Source: Sphingobacterium olei (lineage in GTDB: Bacteria > Bacteroidota > Bacteroidia > Sphingobacteriales > Sphingobacteriaceae). From it: a DNA stretch of 64,000 bases. Below are positions 1 through 8,510 of this stretch, in pieces (the stretch's first letter is position 1; every line of letters starts with the position of its first letter). A program made the translations under genes and the position numbers. The stretch covers positions 248,001 through 312,000 of the forward strand of contig NZ_SUME01000003.1 of NCBI RefSeq assembly GCF_005048855.1, given 5' to 3'. A model generated the notes under the pieces. The model was not told where the DNA came from and ran no database searches. It saw only the letters and a program-made list of their open reading frames with translations.

Positions 1-498
1 GATAAAAGTGGAAGCTTAAATCTATCAAAAGTCTACTTTCTGGTTTCGAGATCTACTGCTTCAGCTAGCGAGTTGCTTATTAATTCGTTAATGCCTTATA
101 TGGACGTTCAGGTAATAGGTACAGAAAAAACCTATGGGAAGCCAGTTGGTTTCTTCGAGGTTTTTATGGATAAAGAAGAAGAAACAGGCTTATACGCCAC
201 CTCGTTCCAGATGTTTAATTCGAATGATTTTGGAGATTATTTCGGTGGATTATCACCCAATAAAATCACCTATGAGGATTATTTCAAAGATTTCGGTGAT
301 CCAGAAGAGGGGCTCATCTCTGAAGCGCTATATCATATTAAGAATAATAAATATTATGCAGGAACTAGTGGAAGCTCGGCTATCGCTTCGAAAGAGAGAT
401 TATTAAAAGATAAGAAAGTCAATATTAAGAATGTTGGCCAAAGAGCTAGTGATTACGGTATGTTTAAATTCAGGAATAAAGACTTAAAAATAAAATAG
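1..498 (+). CDS. S41 family peptidase, C-terminal part (cut by window edge)
   Basis: The reading frame is open from base 1, so the start lies upstream. The visible 165 residues match the end of Bacteroidota S41 (C-terminal processing/tricorn-type) serine peptidases. Near residues 12-28 there is a Y-F-L-V-S-R-S-T-A-S-A-S-E motif, where the catalytic serine of this family lies, followed by a run ending in T-Y-G-K-P-V-G. The signal peptide and PDZ-like region, if present, are outside the window. By family knowledge it would be an exported lipoprotein cleaving peptides in the periplasm. Its substrate cannot be told. The stop is followed after about 30 bp by a LacI-type regulator with its own promoter box, so the two are probably separate units. 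Confidence 0.85.
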   Translation, partial: DKSGSLNLSKVYFLVSRSTASASELLINSLMPYMDVQVIGTEKTYGKPVGFFEVFMDKEEETGLYATSFQMFNSNDFGDYFGGLSPNKITYEDYFKDFGDPEEGLISEALYHIKNNKYYAGTSGSSAIASKERLLKDKKVNIKNVGQRASDYGMFKFRNKDLKIK

Positions 499-506
499 TA
501 TCTTTG
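499..506 (+). promoter_or_regulatory. -7 promoter box for the LacI-type regulator
   Basis: TATCTTTG matches the Bacteroidota TAnnTTTG -7 element 25 bp before the ATG at 532. It overlaps the end of the upstream peptidase gene. No convincing TTG -33 element is seen. Confidence 0.5.
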
Positions 507-531
507 AGATATAAACTTAAAGTAAACTTTG

Positions 532-1542
532 ATGACAAAGCCAAATAAGCCAGCGACGATAAAGGAAATAGCAAGAAAGCTTAAAATTTCACCTTCTACA
601 GTCTCTCGCGCACTCAATGATCATCCAAGTATTGGGCTTGTGACTACCATGCGTGTTAAGAAAATGGCGGTAGAGTTAAATTATGAACCCAACCAGACTG
701 CCATATTTTTTAAGCAGCGTAAGACATTTACTATTGGAGTTATCCTACCGACTTTATCCGAACCTTTCTTTTCACTAGCAATTAGTGCTATAGAGACGGT
801 AGCTGAAGAACATAAGTATACGGTACTTCTGGGACAATCCTTAGATAATGAAGCGCGGGAACTGCAAATTATCAATTCGTTCAAGAAACACCGTGTAGAT
901 GGAATATTGATGTCTATGGGAAAAAATACGACAGACTTAAGCTTTATTGAGATGTTAAGAGCTTCCGACATCCCAATCGTATTTTTTGATTGTGTACCCG
1001 AGTTGGATAATGTGGACAAGGTTTATAGCGATTTGTCTTCCGGTATGGAGGAAGCTATAGAGGCTTTTGTCTCTAGGGGGCATCGGCGCATTGCACTGAT
1101 CAATGGGCCAGATACGTTGCTTGCTTCTGGAGAGCGGACAGAGGCGTTCAAAAGTGCACTTAAAAAGTTCGATGTCGTGATAGATGAAAAATATATTGTC
1201 CATACGGATCTAACGGAAAAAGGAAATGAGGATGCAATGGAGCAATTATGCTCTTTGTCTGAACGACCTTCTGCAGTAGTGTCTTTTAACGATTTCGTGA
1301 CATTGGATGTTATGAAGTACGCACGTCATAGGGGGATTGTGTTAAGTCAGGATATGCATTTTATTAGCTATGCAAATTATCCGTTATGGAAATATATTGA
1401 AAATCCGCCAATAGGAAGTATTGAGCAGTATCCGGATAAACAAGGTGGTAAGGCCGCAGAAATTCTTTTCGATATTCTGACTTCGAAAGAGGAACTTGAG
1501 CCTGAAGATATCGTTTTCCCCTCTAAGTTGGTCTTAAAATAG
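532..1542 (+). CDS. LacI family transcriptional regulator
   Basis: A 336-residue DNA-binding regulator. Residues about 7-30 form the LacI helix-turn-helix, with the hallmark I-K-E-I-A and S-P-S-T-V-S-R-A-L-N motifs. Residues about 65-336 form the periplasmic-binding-protein-like sugar sensor, beginning T-I-G-V-I-L-P and containing the dimer-type G-H-R-R-I-A-L-I-N-G motif. A TTG one codon upstream (529) is also in frame, but the ATG at 532 is the better start. The family usually represses or activates carbohydrate uptake and catabolism. No sugar gene lies next to it here, so the effector and targets are unknown. It is followed by a bidirectional terminator facing lpdA. Confidence 0.93.
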   Translation: MTKPNKPATIKEIARKLKISPSTVSRALNDHPSIGLVTTMRVKKMAVELNYEPNQTAIFFKQRKTFTIGVILPTLSEPFFSLAISAIETVAEEHKYTVLLGQSLDNEARELQIINSFKKHRVDGILMSMGKNTTDLSFIEMLRASDIPIVFFDCVPELDNVDKVYSDLSSGMEEAIEAFVSRGHRRIALINGPDTLLASGERTEAFKSALKKFDVVIDEKYIVHTDLTEKGNEDAMEQLCSLSERPSAVVSFNDFVTLDVMKYARHRGIVLSQDMHFISYANYPLWKYIENPPIGSIEQYPDKQGGKAAEILFDILTSKEELEPEDIVFPSKLVLK

Positions 1543-1595
1543 AACCATCACGAATGGTTCTATGTCAGTGGAGATAAAAATAAAATACTATCAAT

Positions 1596-1626
1596 AAAAG
1601 GCGCGGTTATTAAAACCACGCCTTTT
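1596..1626. terminator. Bidirectional terminator between the LacI gene and the first lpdA
   Basis: An inverted repeat with arms AAAAGGCG-x-GGTT and AACC-x-CGCCTTTT (one mismatch) gives A and T runs on both sides. It sits between convergent genes and can serve both. A smaller GAACCAT/ATGGTTC hairpin lies just upstream (1543-1563). Confidence 0.8.
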
Positions 1627-1656
1627 ATACTTTAAAGCCGTAAATAGTATCAGCTT

Positions 1657-3045
1657 TTATAAATGGATTACTTCACCGTATGCATCTGCAGCTGCTTCCA
1701 TGATAGCTTCGCTCATTGTAGGGTGAGGATGTACCGATTTGATAATCTCATGACCTGTTGTTTCCAATTTACGGGCTACAACTACTTCAGCGATCATCTC
1801 CGTTACATTAGCTCCAATTAAGTGAGCCCCTAAAAATTCACCGTATTTCGCATCAAAAATAACCTTTACGAAACCATCTTTCGCACCAGCTGCTGAAGCT
1901 TTTCCTGAGGCAGAAAATGGAAATTTACCCACTTTGATCTCGTATCCAGCTTCACGGGCGGCTTTTTCTGTATAACCTACCGATGCAATTTCAGGAGAAC
2001 AATATGTACAGCCCGGTATATTATTGTAATTGATAGCCTCTACATGGAGACCTTTAATTTTTTCTACACAGGTAATTGCTTCTGCTGATGCTACATGGGC
2101 CAAAGCTTGACCTTTTACAATATCGCCAATAGCATATACACCATCAATGTTTGTTTTGTAAAAGTCGTCTACAACTACGCGGCCCTTATCAACTTTTACG
2201 CCGACTTCTTCAAGGCCTAAGTTCTCAATATTTGGAGAAATACCAACAGCAGATAAGACCACTTCTGCCTCGATGACTTCGTTGCCTTTTGCTGTTTTAA
2301 TATTAACTTTAGAAAGATCTCCTTTTGTATCAACAGATTGGACTTCCGATTTCGTTAGAATTTCAATACCTGCTTTTTTTAACGATTTTTCGAGTTGTTT
2401 TGATACCTCTTCATCTTCAACAGGAACAATGCGATCCATGAATTCTACAATCGTAACCTTAGTCCCGATGGTATTATAAAAATAGGCAAATTCAACACCA
2501 ATTGCTCCAGATCCTACAACAACCATCGATTTGGGTTGCGTTGGTAAGTTCATCGCTTGGCGGTATCCAATGATTTTTTTCCCATCTTGAGGAAGGTTGG
2601 GTAATTCTCTAGAGCGAGCTCCAGTAGCAAGAATAGTGTGTTTTGCCGTGTACTCTTTTGTCGCACCATCTGCACCTTTCACATCTATTTTACCACCTTT
2701 TTTGATCTTAGCAGTACCCATGATCACATCAATCTTGTTCTTTTTCATTAAGAATTGGATACCTTTGCTCATCCCGTCTGCAACACCACGGCTTCGCTTT
2801 ACAATAGCACCAAAGTCAGCTTCTCCACCATGTACTTTGATACCGTATTCTTCAGCATGATTTAAATATTCAAATACTTGAGCACTTTTTAATAATGCTT
2901 TAGTCGGAATACATCCCCAATTTAAGCAAATACCCCCTAAAGCTTCGCGCTCCACAACAGCAGTCTTAAAACCTAATTGAGCAGATCGGATAGCAGCTAC
3001 ATAACCTCCAGGACCACTTCCGATGACGATGATGTCGTAGTTCAT
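1657..3045 (-). CDS. lpdA: dihydrolipoyl dehydrogenase (first paralogue)
   Basis: A 462-residue flavoprotein, the E3 component of 2-oxoacid dehydrogenase complexes, which re-oxidises dihydrolipoamide with NAD+. Visible are the FAD motif G-S-G-P-G-G (9-14), the redox disulfide C40/C45 in C-L-N-W-G-C-I-P-T-K, an NAD-binding G-S-G-A-I-G motif near residue 180, and the catalytic H441/E446 pair in H-P-H-P-T-M-S-E. The start was taken at 3045 rather than an upstream in-frame ATG at 3108, because a TATTTTTG promoter box (3081-3088) lies inside that extension. No E1 or E2 genes are adjacent. A second, divergent lpdA lies 1.2 kb away. Redundancy or complex-specific use (pyruvate, oxoglutarate, branched-chain) is inference. 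Confidence 0.93.
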   Translation of the reverse strand: MNYDIIVIGSGPGGYVAAIRSAQLGFKTAVVEREALGGICLNWGCIPTKALLKSAQVFEYLNHAEEYGIKVHGGEADFGAIVKRSRGVADGMSKGIQFLMKKNKIDVIMGTAKIKKGGKIDVKGADGATKEYTAKHTILATGARSRELPNLPQDGKKIIGYRQAMNLPTQPKSMVVVGSGAIGVEFAYFYNTIGTKVTIVEFMDRIVPVEDEEVSKQLEKSLKKAGIEILTKSEVQSVDTKGDLSKVNIKTAKGNEVIEAEVVLSAVGISPNIENLGLEEVGVKVDKGRVVVDDFYKTNIDGVYAIGDIVKGQALAHVASAEAITCVEKIKGLHVEAINYNNIPGCTYCSPEIASVGYTEKAAREAGYEIKVGKFPFSASGKASAAGAKDGFVKVIFDAKYGEFLGAHLIGANVTEMIAEVVVARKLETTGHEIIKSVHPHPTMSEAIMEAAADAYGEVIHL

Positions 3046-3080
3046 ATAATTAATGATTTTGTGTCTTTTACAATTAAAGT

Positions 3081-3088
3081 CAAAAATA
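3081..3088 (-). promoter_or_regulatory. -7 promoter box for the first lpdA
   Basis: TATTTTTG on the minus strand, 35 bp upstream of the chosen ATG. Its position argues against the longer in-frame start. Confidence 0.5.
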
Positions 3089-3195
3089 CATTTTTTTTTT
3101 GGTAGCACGTAATTTGAAAGTGTGATTTTGACATTACCATAGCTAGGATAAACTGCTTTTTTTTATTAAGAAAACAAATTAAAAACGATATTCTA

Positions 3196-3203
3196 TAGGT
3201 TTG
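3196..3203 (+). promoter_or_regulatory. -7 promoter box for the DUF3817 gene
   Basis: TAGGTTTG (TAnnTTTG class) lies 38 bp before the ATG at 3242, in the divergent gap upstream of the first lpdA. Confidence 0.45.
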
Positions 3204-3241
3204 TCACTCGGTGGTCAATAATAGGAAATAATCTGTGGGAT

Positions 3242-3580
3242 ATGAATAATATAGCTAAGTTTGTTGCCGAAAACACTTTATTTTGTATGCTTAGAATATT
3301 TCAACAAATCGCACTTTGGGAGGCAATTTCTACTGTTATATTGTTTTTTGTGGCGATGCCTCTAAAGTATTTTGCGGATGTTCCCGAAGCGGTTCGCATT
3401 GCAGGGTCCATTCATGGATTTCTGGTCGTTATTTTTGTGATCTTGCTGTTGGCATGTTGGCAAACGTATAACTGGAAATTTTCCAGAGTGCTGATCTATT
3501 TTGCGGTATCTCTGATACCTATTGTTTCTTTTTGGGTTGAAAAAGATCTTAAAAAAATTATAAAAGGTCAAAAAAAGTAA
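3242..3580 (+). CDS. DUF3817 family integral membrane protein
   Basis: A 112-residue protein with three predicted membrane segments (about 25-42, 57-75, 82-98). The A-M-P-L-K-Y motif, followed about 15 residues later by G-S-I-H-G, is diagnostic of the DUF3817 family. Function is unknown; members are small inner-membrane proteins, some encoded near transporters. The first 16 residues before M-L-R-I-F-Q-Q are longer than usual, so the true start may be the ATG at 3287. Its stop codon directly abuts the stop codon of the convergent thioesterase gene, with no terminator between them. Confidence 0.75.
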   Translation: MNNIAKFVAENTLFCMLRIFQQIALWEAISTVILFFVAMPLKYFADVPEAVRIAGSIHGFLVVIFVILLLACWQTYNWKFSRVLIYFAVSLIPIVSFWVEKDLKKIIKGQKK

Positions 3581-3994
3581 TTAATCTTTGTTGTTCTTAT
3601 TCGGTATGGTATCTATACTCATATAAGCATAGGTAATTTCGGTTTTACCATGTGGAACGGGGGTGCCATTCTCATCAAGATTGACGAAGACCAATTTGTC
3701 AATGGAAAGAATTGTTTTACGCGTAATCTTGTTCCGTACTTCACAAGCTAATGTGATGGATGTCGTACCGAAATGAGTAGCTATAATGCCTAGTTCGATA
3801 ATATCCCCTTGTCTGGCCGAGCTGACAAAGTTTATTTCGGAAATGTATTTGGTCACGACATGCGGATTGCTCAATTGGACGATGGCATAGATGACTGCCT
3901 CTTCGTCAATCCATCTCAATAATGTGCCCCCGAATAAAGTGCCGTTTGGATTGAGATCTTCTGGTTTTACCCATTTTCGTGTGTGAAAATTCAT
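3581..3994 (-). CDS. acyl-CoA thioesterase, hotdog fold (YciA/BFIT-like)
   Basis: A 137-residue single hotdog domain. The N-terminal N-P-N-G-T-L-F-G-G-T-L-L-R-W-I-D-E motif matches the acyl-CoA thioesterase branch, in which the aspartate after W-I takes part in catalysis. Predicted role: cytosolic hydrolysis of acyl-CoA to free acid and CoA, keeping the CoA pool balanced. A second, longer relative lies at 35298-35825, so the strain has at least two. The substrate chain length cannot be told from sequence. A REP-like repeat lies directly upstream. Confidence 0.88.
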   Translation of the reverse strand: MNFHTRKWVKPEDLNPNGTLFGGTLLRWIDEEAVIYAIVQLSNPHVVTKYISEINFVSSARQGDIIELGIIATHFGTTSITLACEVRNKITRKTILSIDKLVFVNLDENGTPVPHGKTEITYAYMSIDTIPNKNNKD

Positions 3995-4039
3995 CTGTTG
4001 GTTTTGCTGTTTTTTTAGGTAATAGATTAATGACTAAGA

Positions 4040-4190
4040 GGCTGTCTAAAAAGCACAATATCGTCGTCATTGCGAACCGGAGGGACGATGGTGACCGCGA
4101 AGCAGCTCCGAAGGAAACCAATCTTACGATGTTAAAACGCTTGCTTCACCATCGTCCCTAGCAATGACGCATTTTTCTTGTAGGTAACGA
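4040..4190 (+). repeat. REP/MITE-like inverted-repeat element, copy 1
   Basis: It begins with GGCTGTC-TAAAA. About 20 bp later come long imperfect arms: GTCATTGC ... GGACGATGGTGA (from 4066) and TCACCATCGTCC ... GCAATGAC (ending 4168). The palindrome is about 100 bp. A tandem CCTTTTTGAT pair follows near 4190-4210. It lies between the thioesterase start and the end of the second lpdA and encodes nothing. A second element with the same GGCTGTC end lies at 18995-19192 in opposite orientation. The outer limits are approximate. Confidence 0.75.
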
Positions 4191-4217
4191 CCTTTTTGAT
4201 ACCTTTTTGATCATTTT

Positions 4218-5624
4218 TTAAGCATGAATTGCTCGGTTTGCAGTAGCGGCTAAGGCTGCTTCTTTTAATGCCTCCGTATAGGTTGGGTGTGCGTGACAGA
4301 TACGTCCAATATCTTCTGCAGACGCGCGATATTCCATCGCAACTACAGCTTCGGCAATCATGTCTGCGGCTCTAGGTCCTATTATATGAACACCTAGAAC
4401 TTCGTCTGTATCTGCATCAGCCAATACCTTGACAAATCCATCTGTGTCTCCAGATGCTTTCGCCCGCCCCGAGGCTTTAAATGAAAATGAACCGGCTTTA
4501 TATTTTTTACCAATCTCTTTCAATTGTTCTTCTGTTTGACCTACAGAAGCTACTTCTGGCCAAGTGTAAACTACTCCGGGAATTAAGTTGTAATCGATAT
4601 GTGGTTTTTGACCAACAATATGTTCGGCTACATAAATCCCTTCATCTTCTGCTTTATGTGCTAACATTGCACCTTTTACGACATCTCCAATCGCATAAAC
4701 GCCTGCTACAGTTGTTTCTAAATGGTCGTTTACAGGGATTTTATTGCTTCTCTCTTCGAGAGTAATGCCAATATTTTCTAAACCTAGGTCTTTGGTATAG
4801 GCGACTCGGCCTACTGAAACGATACAATAATCACCTTCAAAAGACACGCTTGCTCCTTTGGAATCTTCCGCCGTAACAGTTACATTCTTGCCTTTCACAG
4901 ACGCACCCGTTACTTTGTGACCTAAGAAGAATTCCATGCCCAGTGATTTTTTCAAAACACGTTGTAATTCTTTTCCAAGTCCACTATCCATGGTGCTAAT
5001 AATTGATTTTGCGTATTCAATAACAGAAACTTTAGCACCCAAACGCGCATACACGGATCCTAGTTCCAATCCAATTACTCCTCCACCGATTACGATAAGA
5101 TGCTTAGGTACTTCATTGAGGTTTAAAGCTTCCGTAGATGTAATGAGGCGTTTTTTGTCAATAGGTAAGAATGGTAATGCCGTAGGTTTTGAGCCCGTTG
5201 CAATAATTACATTTTTTCCTTTTATTTCTTCTGTTTTGCCATCATTTTTAGTGATTTTGATGGTGTTTTTGTCTACAAAAGAACCGACACCTTCAAAAGA
5301 ATCAATTTTATTTTTCTTGAATAAGAAGCTGATTCCAGCTGTATTTTGAGCAATGACATCGTTTTTACGCGCTATCATCTTTTTAATATCAATTTTCAAA
5401 TTACTCACGTTGATCCCGTGATCTGCGAAATTGTGAGTGGCATTATGATAATGTTCTGAAGTGTCTAAAAGTGCCTTTGACGGGATGCATCCTACGTTAA
5501 GACAAGTACCGCCAAAGGTACTGTATTTTTCGATAACTGCTGTTTTAAGGCCTAACTGGGCACATCGGATAGCGGCTACATAACCACCTGGACCACTACC
5601 AATTACTATAACATCGTATTGCAT
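4218..5624 (-). CDS. lpdA: dihydrolipoyl dehydrogenase (second paralogue)
   Basis: A 468-residue E3 flavoprotein. FAD motif G-S-G-P-G-G (9-14); redox pair C41/C46 in G-G-T-C-L-N-V-G-C-I-P-S-K; NAD motif G-G-G-V-I-G near residue 180; catalytic H446/E451 in C-H-A-H-P-T-Y-T-E. The C-L-N-V-G-C-I-P-S-K signature is the one typical of the oxoglutarate-dehydrogenase E3 of mitochondria and proteobacteria, whereas the neighbour paralogue carries C-L-N-W-G-C-I-P-T-K. The two are therefore divergent paralogues, not a fresh duplication. It is transcribed alone on the minus strand, downstream of the azurin-like gene and separated from it by a strong terminator. Confidence 0.94.
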   Translation of the reverse strand: MQYDVIVIGSGPGGYVAAIRCAQLGLKTAVIEKYSTFGGTCLNVGCIPSKALLDTSEHYHNATHNFADHGINVSNLKIDIKKMIARKNDVIAQNTAGISFLFKKNKIDSFEGVGSFVDKNTIKITKNDGKTEEIKGKNVIIATGSKPTALPFLPIDKKRLITSTEALNLNEVPKHLIVIGGGVIGLELGSVYARLGAKVSVIEYAKSIISTMDSGLGKELQRVLKKSLGMEFFLGHKVTGASVKGKNVTVTAEDSKGASVSFEGDYCIVSVGRVAYTKDLGLENIGITLEERSNKIPVNDHLETTVAGVYAIGDVVKGAMLAHKAEDEGIYVAEHIVGQKPHIDYNLIPGVVYTWPEVASVGQTEEQLKEIGKKYKAGSFSFKASGRAKASGDTDGFVKVLADADTDEVLGVHIIGPRAADMIAEAVVAMEYRASAEDIGRICHAHPTYTEALKEAALAATANRAIHA

Positions 5625-5674
5625 GTGTGCGAATTTTATTTTTTGTTGCTAAGTTACTAATAATTGAAGACAAA

Positions 5675-5698
5675 AAAAGGCACGATGCTGTGCCTTTT
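5675..5698 (-). terminator. Terminator after the azurin-like gene
   Basis: Arms AAAAGGCAC/GTGCCTTTT with a six-base loop. On the minus strand the hairpin is followed by a run of seven T, immediately downstream of the azurin-like stop. Confidence 0.85.
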
Positions 5699-5718
5699 AC
5701 AAAATCGTTTTCGAAAGC

Positions 5719-6249
5719 TTATTCAGCTACGATTTTACCTTTCATTACACCATAATGACCCGGGAAACTACAAATAAAATCGTAAACCCCTTTTTCGACA
5801 GTGAATGTAATCTTGTCTTCTTCGCCCGGACCTAATAATTTAGTATGTGCCACGATGGAAGACAGCGAAGATTTAGGAACGTATTCAGAGTCAGCAGCCC
5901 CCGTAGCTTCTGATCCAAAGGTAGGTAAATCTACACCTGGCTTTAGTACAACAAAATTATGTCCCATCGCTTCTTTCGGCATAGTACCCACATTTTTTAA
6001 TGTTATTTCTACTGGTTCACCCGCTTTTACACGGATTAATTCAGTGTCAAATTTCATTTGATCGTTGCCTTCTACCGTCCATGTATTAGACAAATTAACA
6101 TTTTCAATACCAGGTACTGTCTCTGTAACTGCATCTGTAGATTCTTCTGTTGCTGTATTTTCAGCAGTAGATTTTGTGTCATTACCATCTCCACATGAAG
6201 ATAGTGAAATAGCTAATACAACGGCTGGAATAATAAAAAATTTTTTCAT
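5719..6249 (-). CDS. azurin/plastocyanin-like blue copper lipoprotein
   Basis: A 176-residue protein with a lipoprotein signal peptide (lipobox L-S-S-C, acylated Cys19), an acidic Thr/Glu-rich linker (about 20-47) and a cupredoxin domain (about 48-176). The type 1 copper ligands are visible: H97 in M-G-H-N, then C160, H165 and M169 in C-S-F-P-G-H-Y-G-V-M-K-G. It is predicted to be a membrane-anchored periplasmic electron carrier, of the kind that feeds terminal oxidases or cytochrome c peroxidases. The redox partner is not in the window. It stands alone, with its own terminator. Confidence 0.93.
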   Translation of the reverse strand: MKKFFIIPAVVLAISLSSCGDGNDTKSTAENTATEESTDAVTETVPGIENVNLSNTWTVEGNDQMKFDTELIRVKAGEPVEITLKNVGTMPKEAMGHNFVVLKPGVDLPTFGSEATGAADSEYVPKSSLSSIVAHTKLLGPGEEDKITFTVEKGVYDFICSFPGHYGVMKGKIVAE

Positions 6250-6314
6250 GCTTTTTCTTGTTAAATCAGCGACTAAATTACTAATAATTTTGTTGAACTG
6301 ATGCCTTTACTAAG

Positions 6315-7937
6315 CTAAAAAGTAATATTGTTTTCATTTTTCGATGAACAGTTTTTTGTAATCTTATTATACAGATCTACGGGATTAAAGGGTTTTCCTA
6401 TTACGTCATCTGCTCCCACTTCGAAAGCAGCCTGTTGCTCATGCTCAAGCACCGATGCGGAAATAGTTATAATAGGGATATTTCGCTTACCAAGGTCATG
6501 GTTATTGCGGATTTCTTTAATAGCCTCAAATCCCGACATAATCGGCATGTGTGTATCCATTAAAATCAAGTCATAGGTGTTACTTTCAAATTCTTCTAGT
6601 GCTAATATTCCATTTCTTACCACTTTTACGTTGCAGCTCCATGTTTGAAGCATATGAGACAGCATGAAGCTATTGAGTTCATTATCTTCCGCTACCAGCA
6701 CGTTAAGCTTGTCTAATTTGGGAAGTTGTGTATATTGCAATCGAACCTTTTCTTTCTCATGGGTACTTTTTTCCACTTTTTGAATGGTCGTCACAAATGA
6801 GAATTCTGATCCTTGACCATATGTGCTTTTTGCGCTGACATTTCCTCCTAATAATTCCGAAAGCCTTTTTACAATAGCTAAGCCTAACCCTGTTCCACCA
6901 AATTTTTTTGTTATGCCGTAGTCACCTTGTTCAAAAGCTTGAAATATTTTTTCAACAGCTTCTGGTTTAATACCAATCCCTGTGTCTTTTACAACAAACC
7001 TAATAGTATGTTGATCGCCAATGTTTTCTACATTTGTAACTATCAATGATATTTTTCCTTTTTCAGTAAACTTTAGGCTGTTTGAGATGAAATTGCTAAT
7101 AATCTGTTGAAGCCGTAAGGTGTCGAACTTAACATACTGCGGCAAGGCTTCGTCTAGAATGACTTCAAATTCTAGATTTTTGTTGGTTGCCTTAAATTTA
7201 AAAATTTTATCAAATTCTAAGATCATGGCTTTTAAATCAAAATCTTCAAATTCGATTTTCATCATGCCTGAATCTATTTTTGAAATGTCTAAAATATCAT
7301 TGATAATCAAAAGCAAAGAATTAGAGGCATTATCTAAACGGTTTATCCAATCTATTTGTTCTGGGTTTAAATTTGCGCTTTTGAGCATATGGACAATACC
7401 CATGATTCCATTTATGGGCGTTCGAATTTCATGGCTCATATTAGCTAAAAAAATTTCCTTTGATCGACGGGCTTGTTCTGCGTCCTTATTGGCCTGAATT
7501 AATGCTTTTTTTGATTGTTCTAATTCTATGTTCTTTTGGATGATTTCCTCTTGGATATGAATCTGTTTTATAAACGAGGTTACCTTTGCAATGGTAATCT
7601 CTGGGTTAAGAGGTTTATATAGGTAGTCGACTGCCCCACTCTCAAGACCGCGGATGAGATATTTGTCTTCTTTTGATATTGCTGTAACCATGATCGCCAT
7701 GATATGGCTCGTTCTTGAATTGGACTTCAGTAATGAAACAAATTCGAATCCATTTATTTCGGGCATTTGTACATCGACTAAGGCAATAGATATATCTTTC
7801 ATCCAACAGATTTTTAAGGCCTCATTGGGATCTGTCGAGCTGATAATGTTGATGTTCCCAATATCGGAAAGTAGAGCCGATAAGCTTATGATATTTTCCT
7901 CTTTATCATCAAGAATGAGAAGATTGATAGCACTCAT
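6315..7937 (-). CDS. hybrid sensor kinase: REC-HisKA-HATPase-REC
   Basis: A 540-residue cytosolic two-component protein. An N-terminal receiver (about 5-120, phospho-acceptor D55) leads to a short coiled coil (about 128-160), a HisKA domain with H169 in M-S-H-E-I-R-T-P, an HATPase domain with D-T-G-I-G-I and G-G-T-G-L-G-L motifs (about 280-390), and a C-terminal receiver (about 410-530, D461). There are no membrane segments. It is last in an operon, 6 bp after the CheB-like gene. The two receivers flanking a kinase fit a phosphorelay in which the membrane kinase upstream signals to its N-terminal receiver. That flow is inference. Confidence 0.93.
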   Translation of the reverse strand: MSAINLLILDDKEENIISLSALLSDIGNINIISSTDPNEALKICWMKDISIALVDVQMPEINGFEFVSLLKSNSRTSHIMAIMVTAISKEDKYLIRGLESGAVDYLYKPLNPEITIAKVTSFIKQIHIQEEIIQKNIELEQSKKALIQANKDAEQARRSKEIFLANMSHEIRTPINGIMGIVHMLKSANLNPEQIDWINRLDNASNSLLLIINDILDISKIDSGMMKIEFEDFDLKAMILEFDKIFKFKATNKNLEFEVILDEALPQYVKFDTLRLQQIISNFISNSLKFTEKGKISLIVTNVENIGDQHTIRFVVKDTGIGIKPEAVEKIFQAFEQGDYGITKKFGGTGLGLAIVKRLSELLGGNVSAKSTYGQGSEFSFVTTIQKVEKSTHEKEKVRLQYTQLPKLDKLNVLVAEDNELNSFMLSHMLQTWSCNVKVVRNGILALEEFESNTYDLILMDTHMPIMSGFEAIKEIRNNHDLGKRNIPIITISASVLEHEQQAAFEVGADDVIGKPFNPVDLYNKITKNCSSKNENNITF

Positions 7938-7943
7938 AGCAAT

Positions 7944-8510
7944 TTACTTAATAGAACAAAAGTAATTAATTATTTGTTTGTTTTTGAGCACTTTCGCTTT
8001 TGATGATGTCGTGATAGCACTGCTCGGCATAGTATCTATAAGTGCATCAAGTGGATCCTGTATTATTGTAGTTCCACCAAAATGTTCTACTCTTTTGATG
8101 CCATATGCTCCGTCGTTATTTGCCCCAGAGAGCAAGAAAGCTGTACATCGATCCGTATATACTTCTGCTGCGCTTTCGAAAAGGACGTCAATAGAAGGTC
8201 TAGAAAAGTTAACTGGATCCGAGATGTCCAAAGAAAATGTATGGTTGGGTTCTACAAGTAGATGGTAGCCCGGAGGTGCAAAATAAATATTGTTATTTTC
8301 TATTATTACCTTATCCTCTGCTGGGAGAATCGCTCTCTTGAGTTTCAAAGAAAGACTTTTTTCAATTTGAGTTGGATACTTATCATTCCGATGAATGACT
8401 ACAACTATAGCTGAAGATATGTTGAAGGGAATACTTTCCAATATATTTATAATCAAACTGTATGAGCCAGCCGAGCCTCCTATCAAAATTATATCCCTGG
8501 CCTCTGGCAT
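7944..8510 (-). CDS. CheB-type methylesterase domain protein, no receiver
   Basis: A 188-residue protein consisting only of the CheB catalytic domain. The serine-hydrolase triad is in place: S13 in G-G-S-A-G-S, H40 in V-I-H-R-N and D133 in G-A-N-N-D-G-A. Classical CheB demethylates or deamidates glutamates on chemoreceptors and carries an N-terminal receiver; that receiver is missing here. Its start shares one base with the CheR stop (TAATG), implying translational coupling. No chemoreceptor, CheA or CheW is in the window, so the likely target is another signalling protein, perhaps the long coiled coil of the upstream kinase (inference). Confidence 0.9.
   Translation of the reverse strand: MPEARDIILIGGSAGSYSLIINILESIPFNISSAIVVVIHRNDKYPTQIEKSLSLKLKRAILPAEDKVIIENNNIYFAPPGYHLLVEPNHTFSLDISDPVNFSRPSIDVLFESAAEVYTDRCTAFLLSGANNDGAYGIKRVEHFGGTTIIQDPLDALIDTMPSSAITTSSKAKVLKNKQIINYFCSIK

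Noticed and set aside
529..531. TTG start codon for the LacI-type regulator
   Set aside because: The ATG one codon later is a better start and nothing upstream supports TTG.
3046..3108. 21-residue N-terminal extension of the first lpdA
   Set aside because: It contains a promoter box and lacks similarity to E3 enzymes, which start with Y-D-I-I-V-I-G-S-G.
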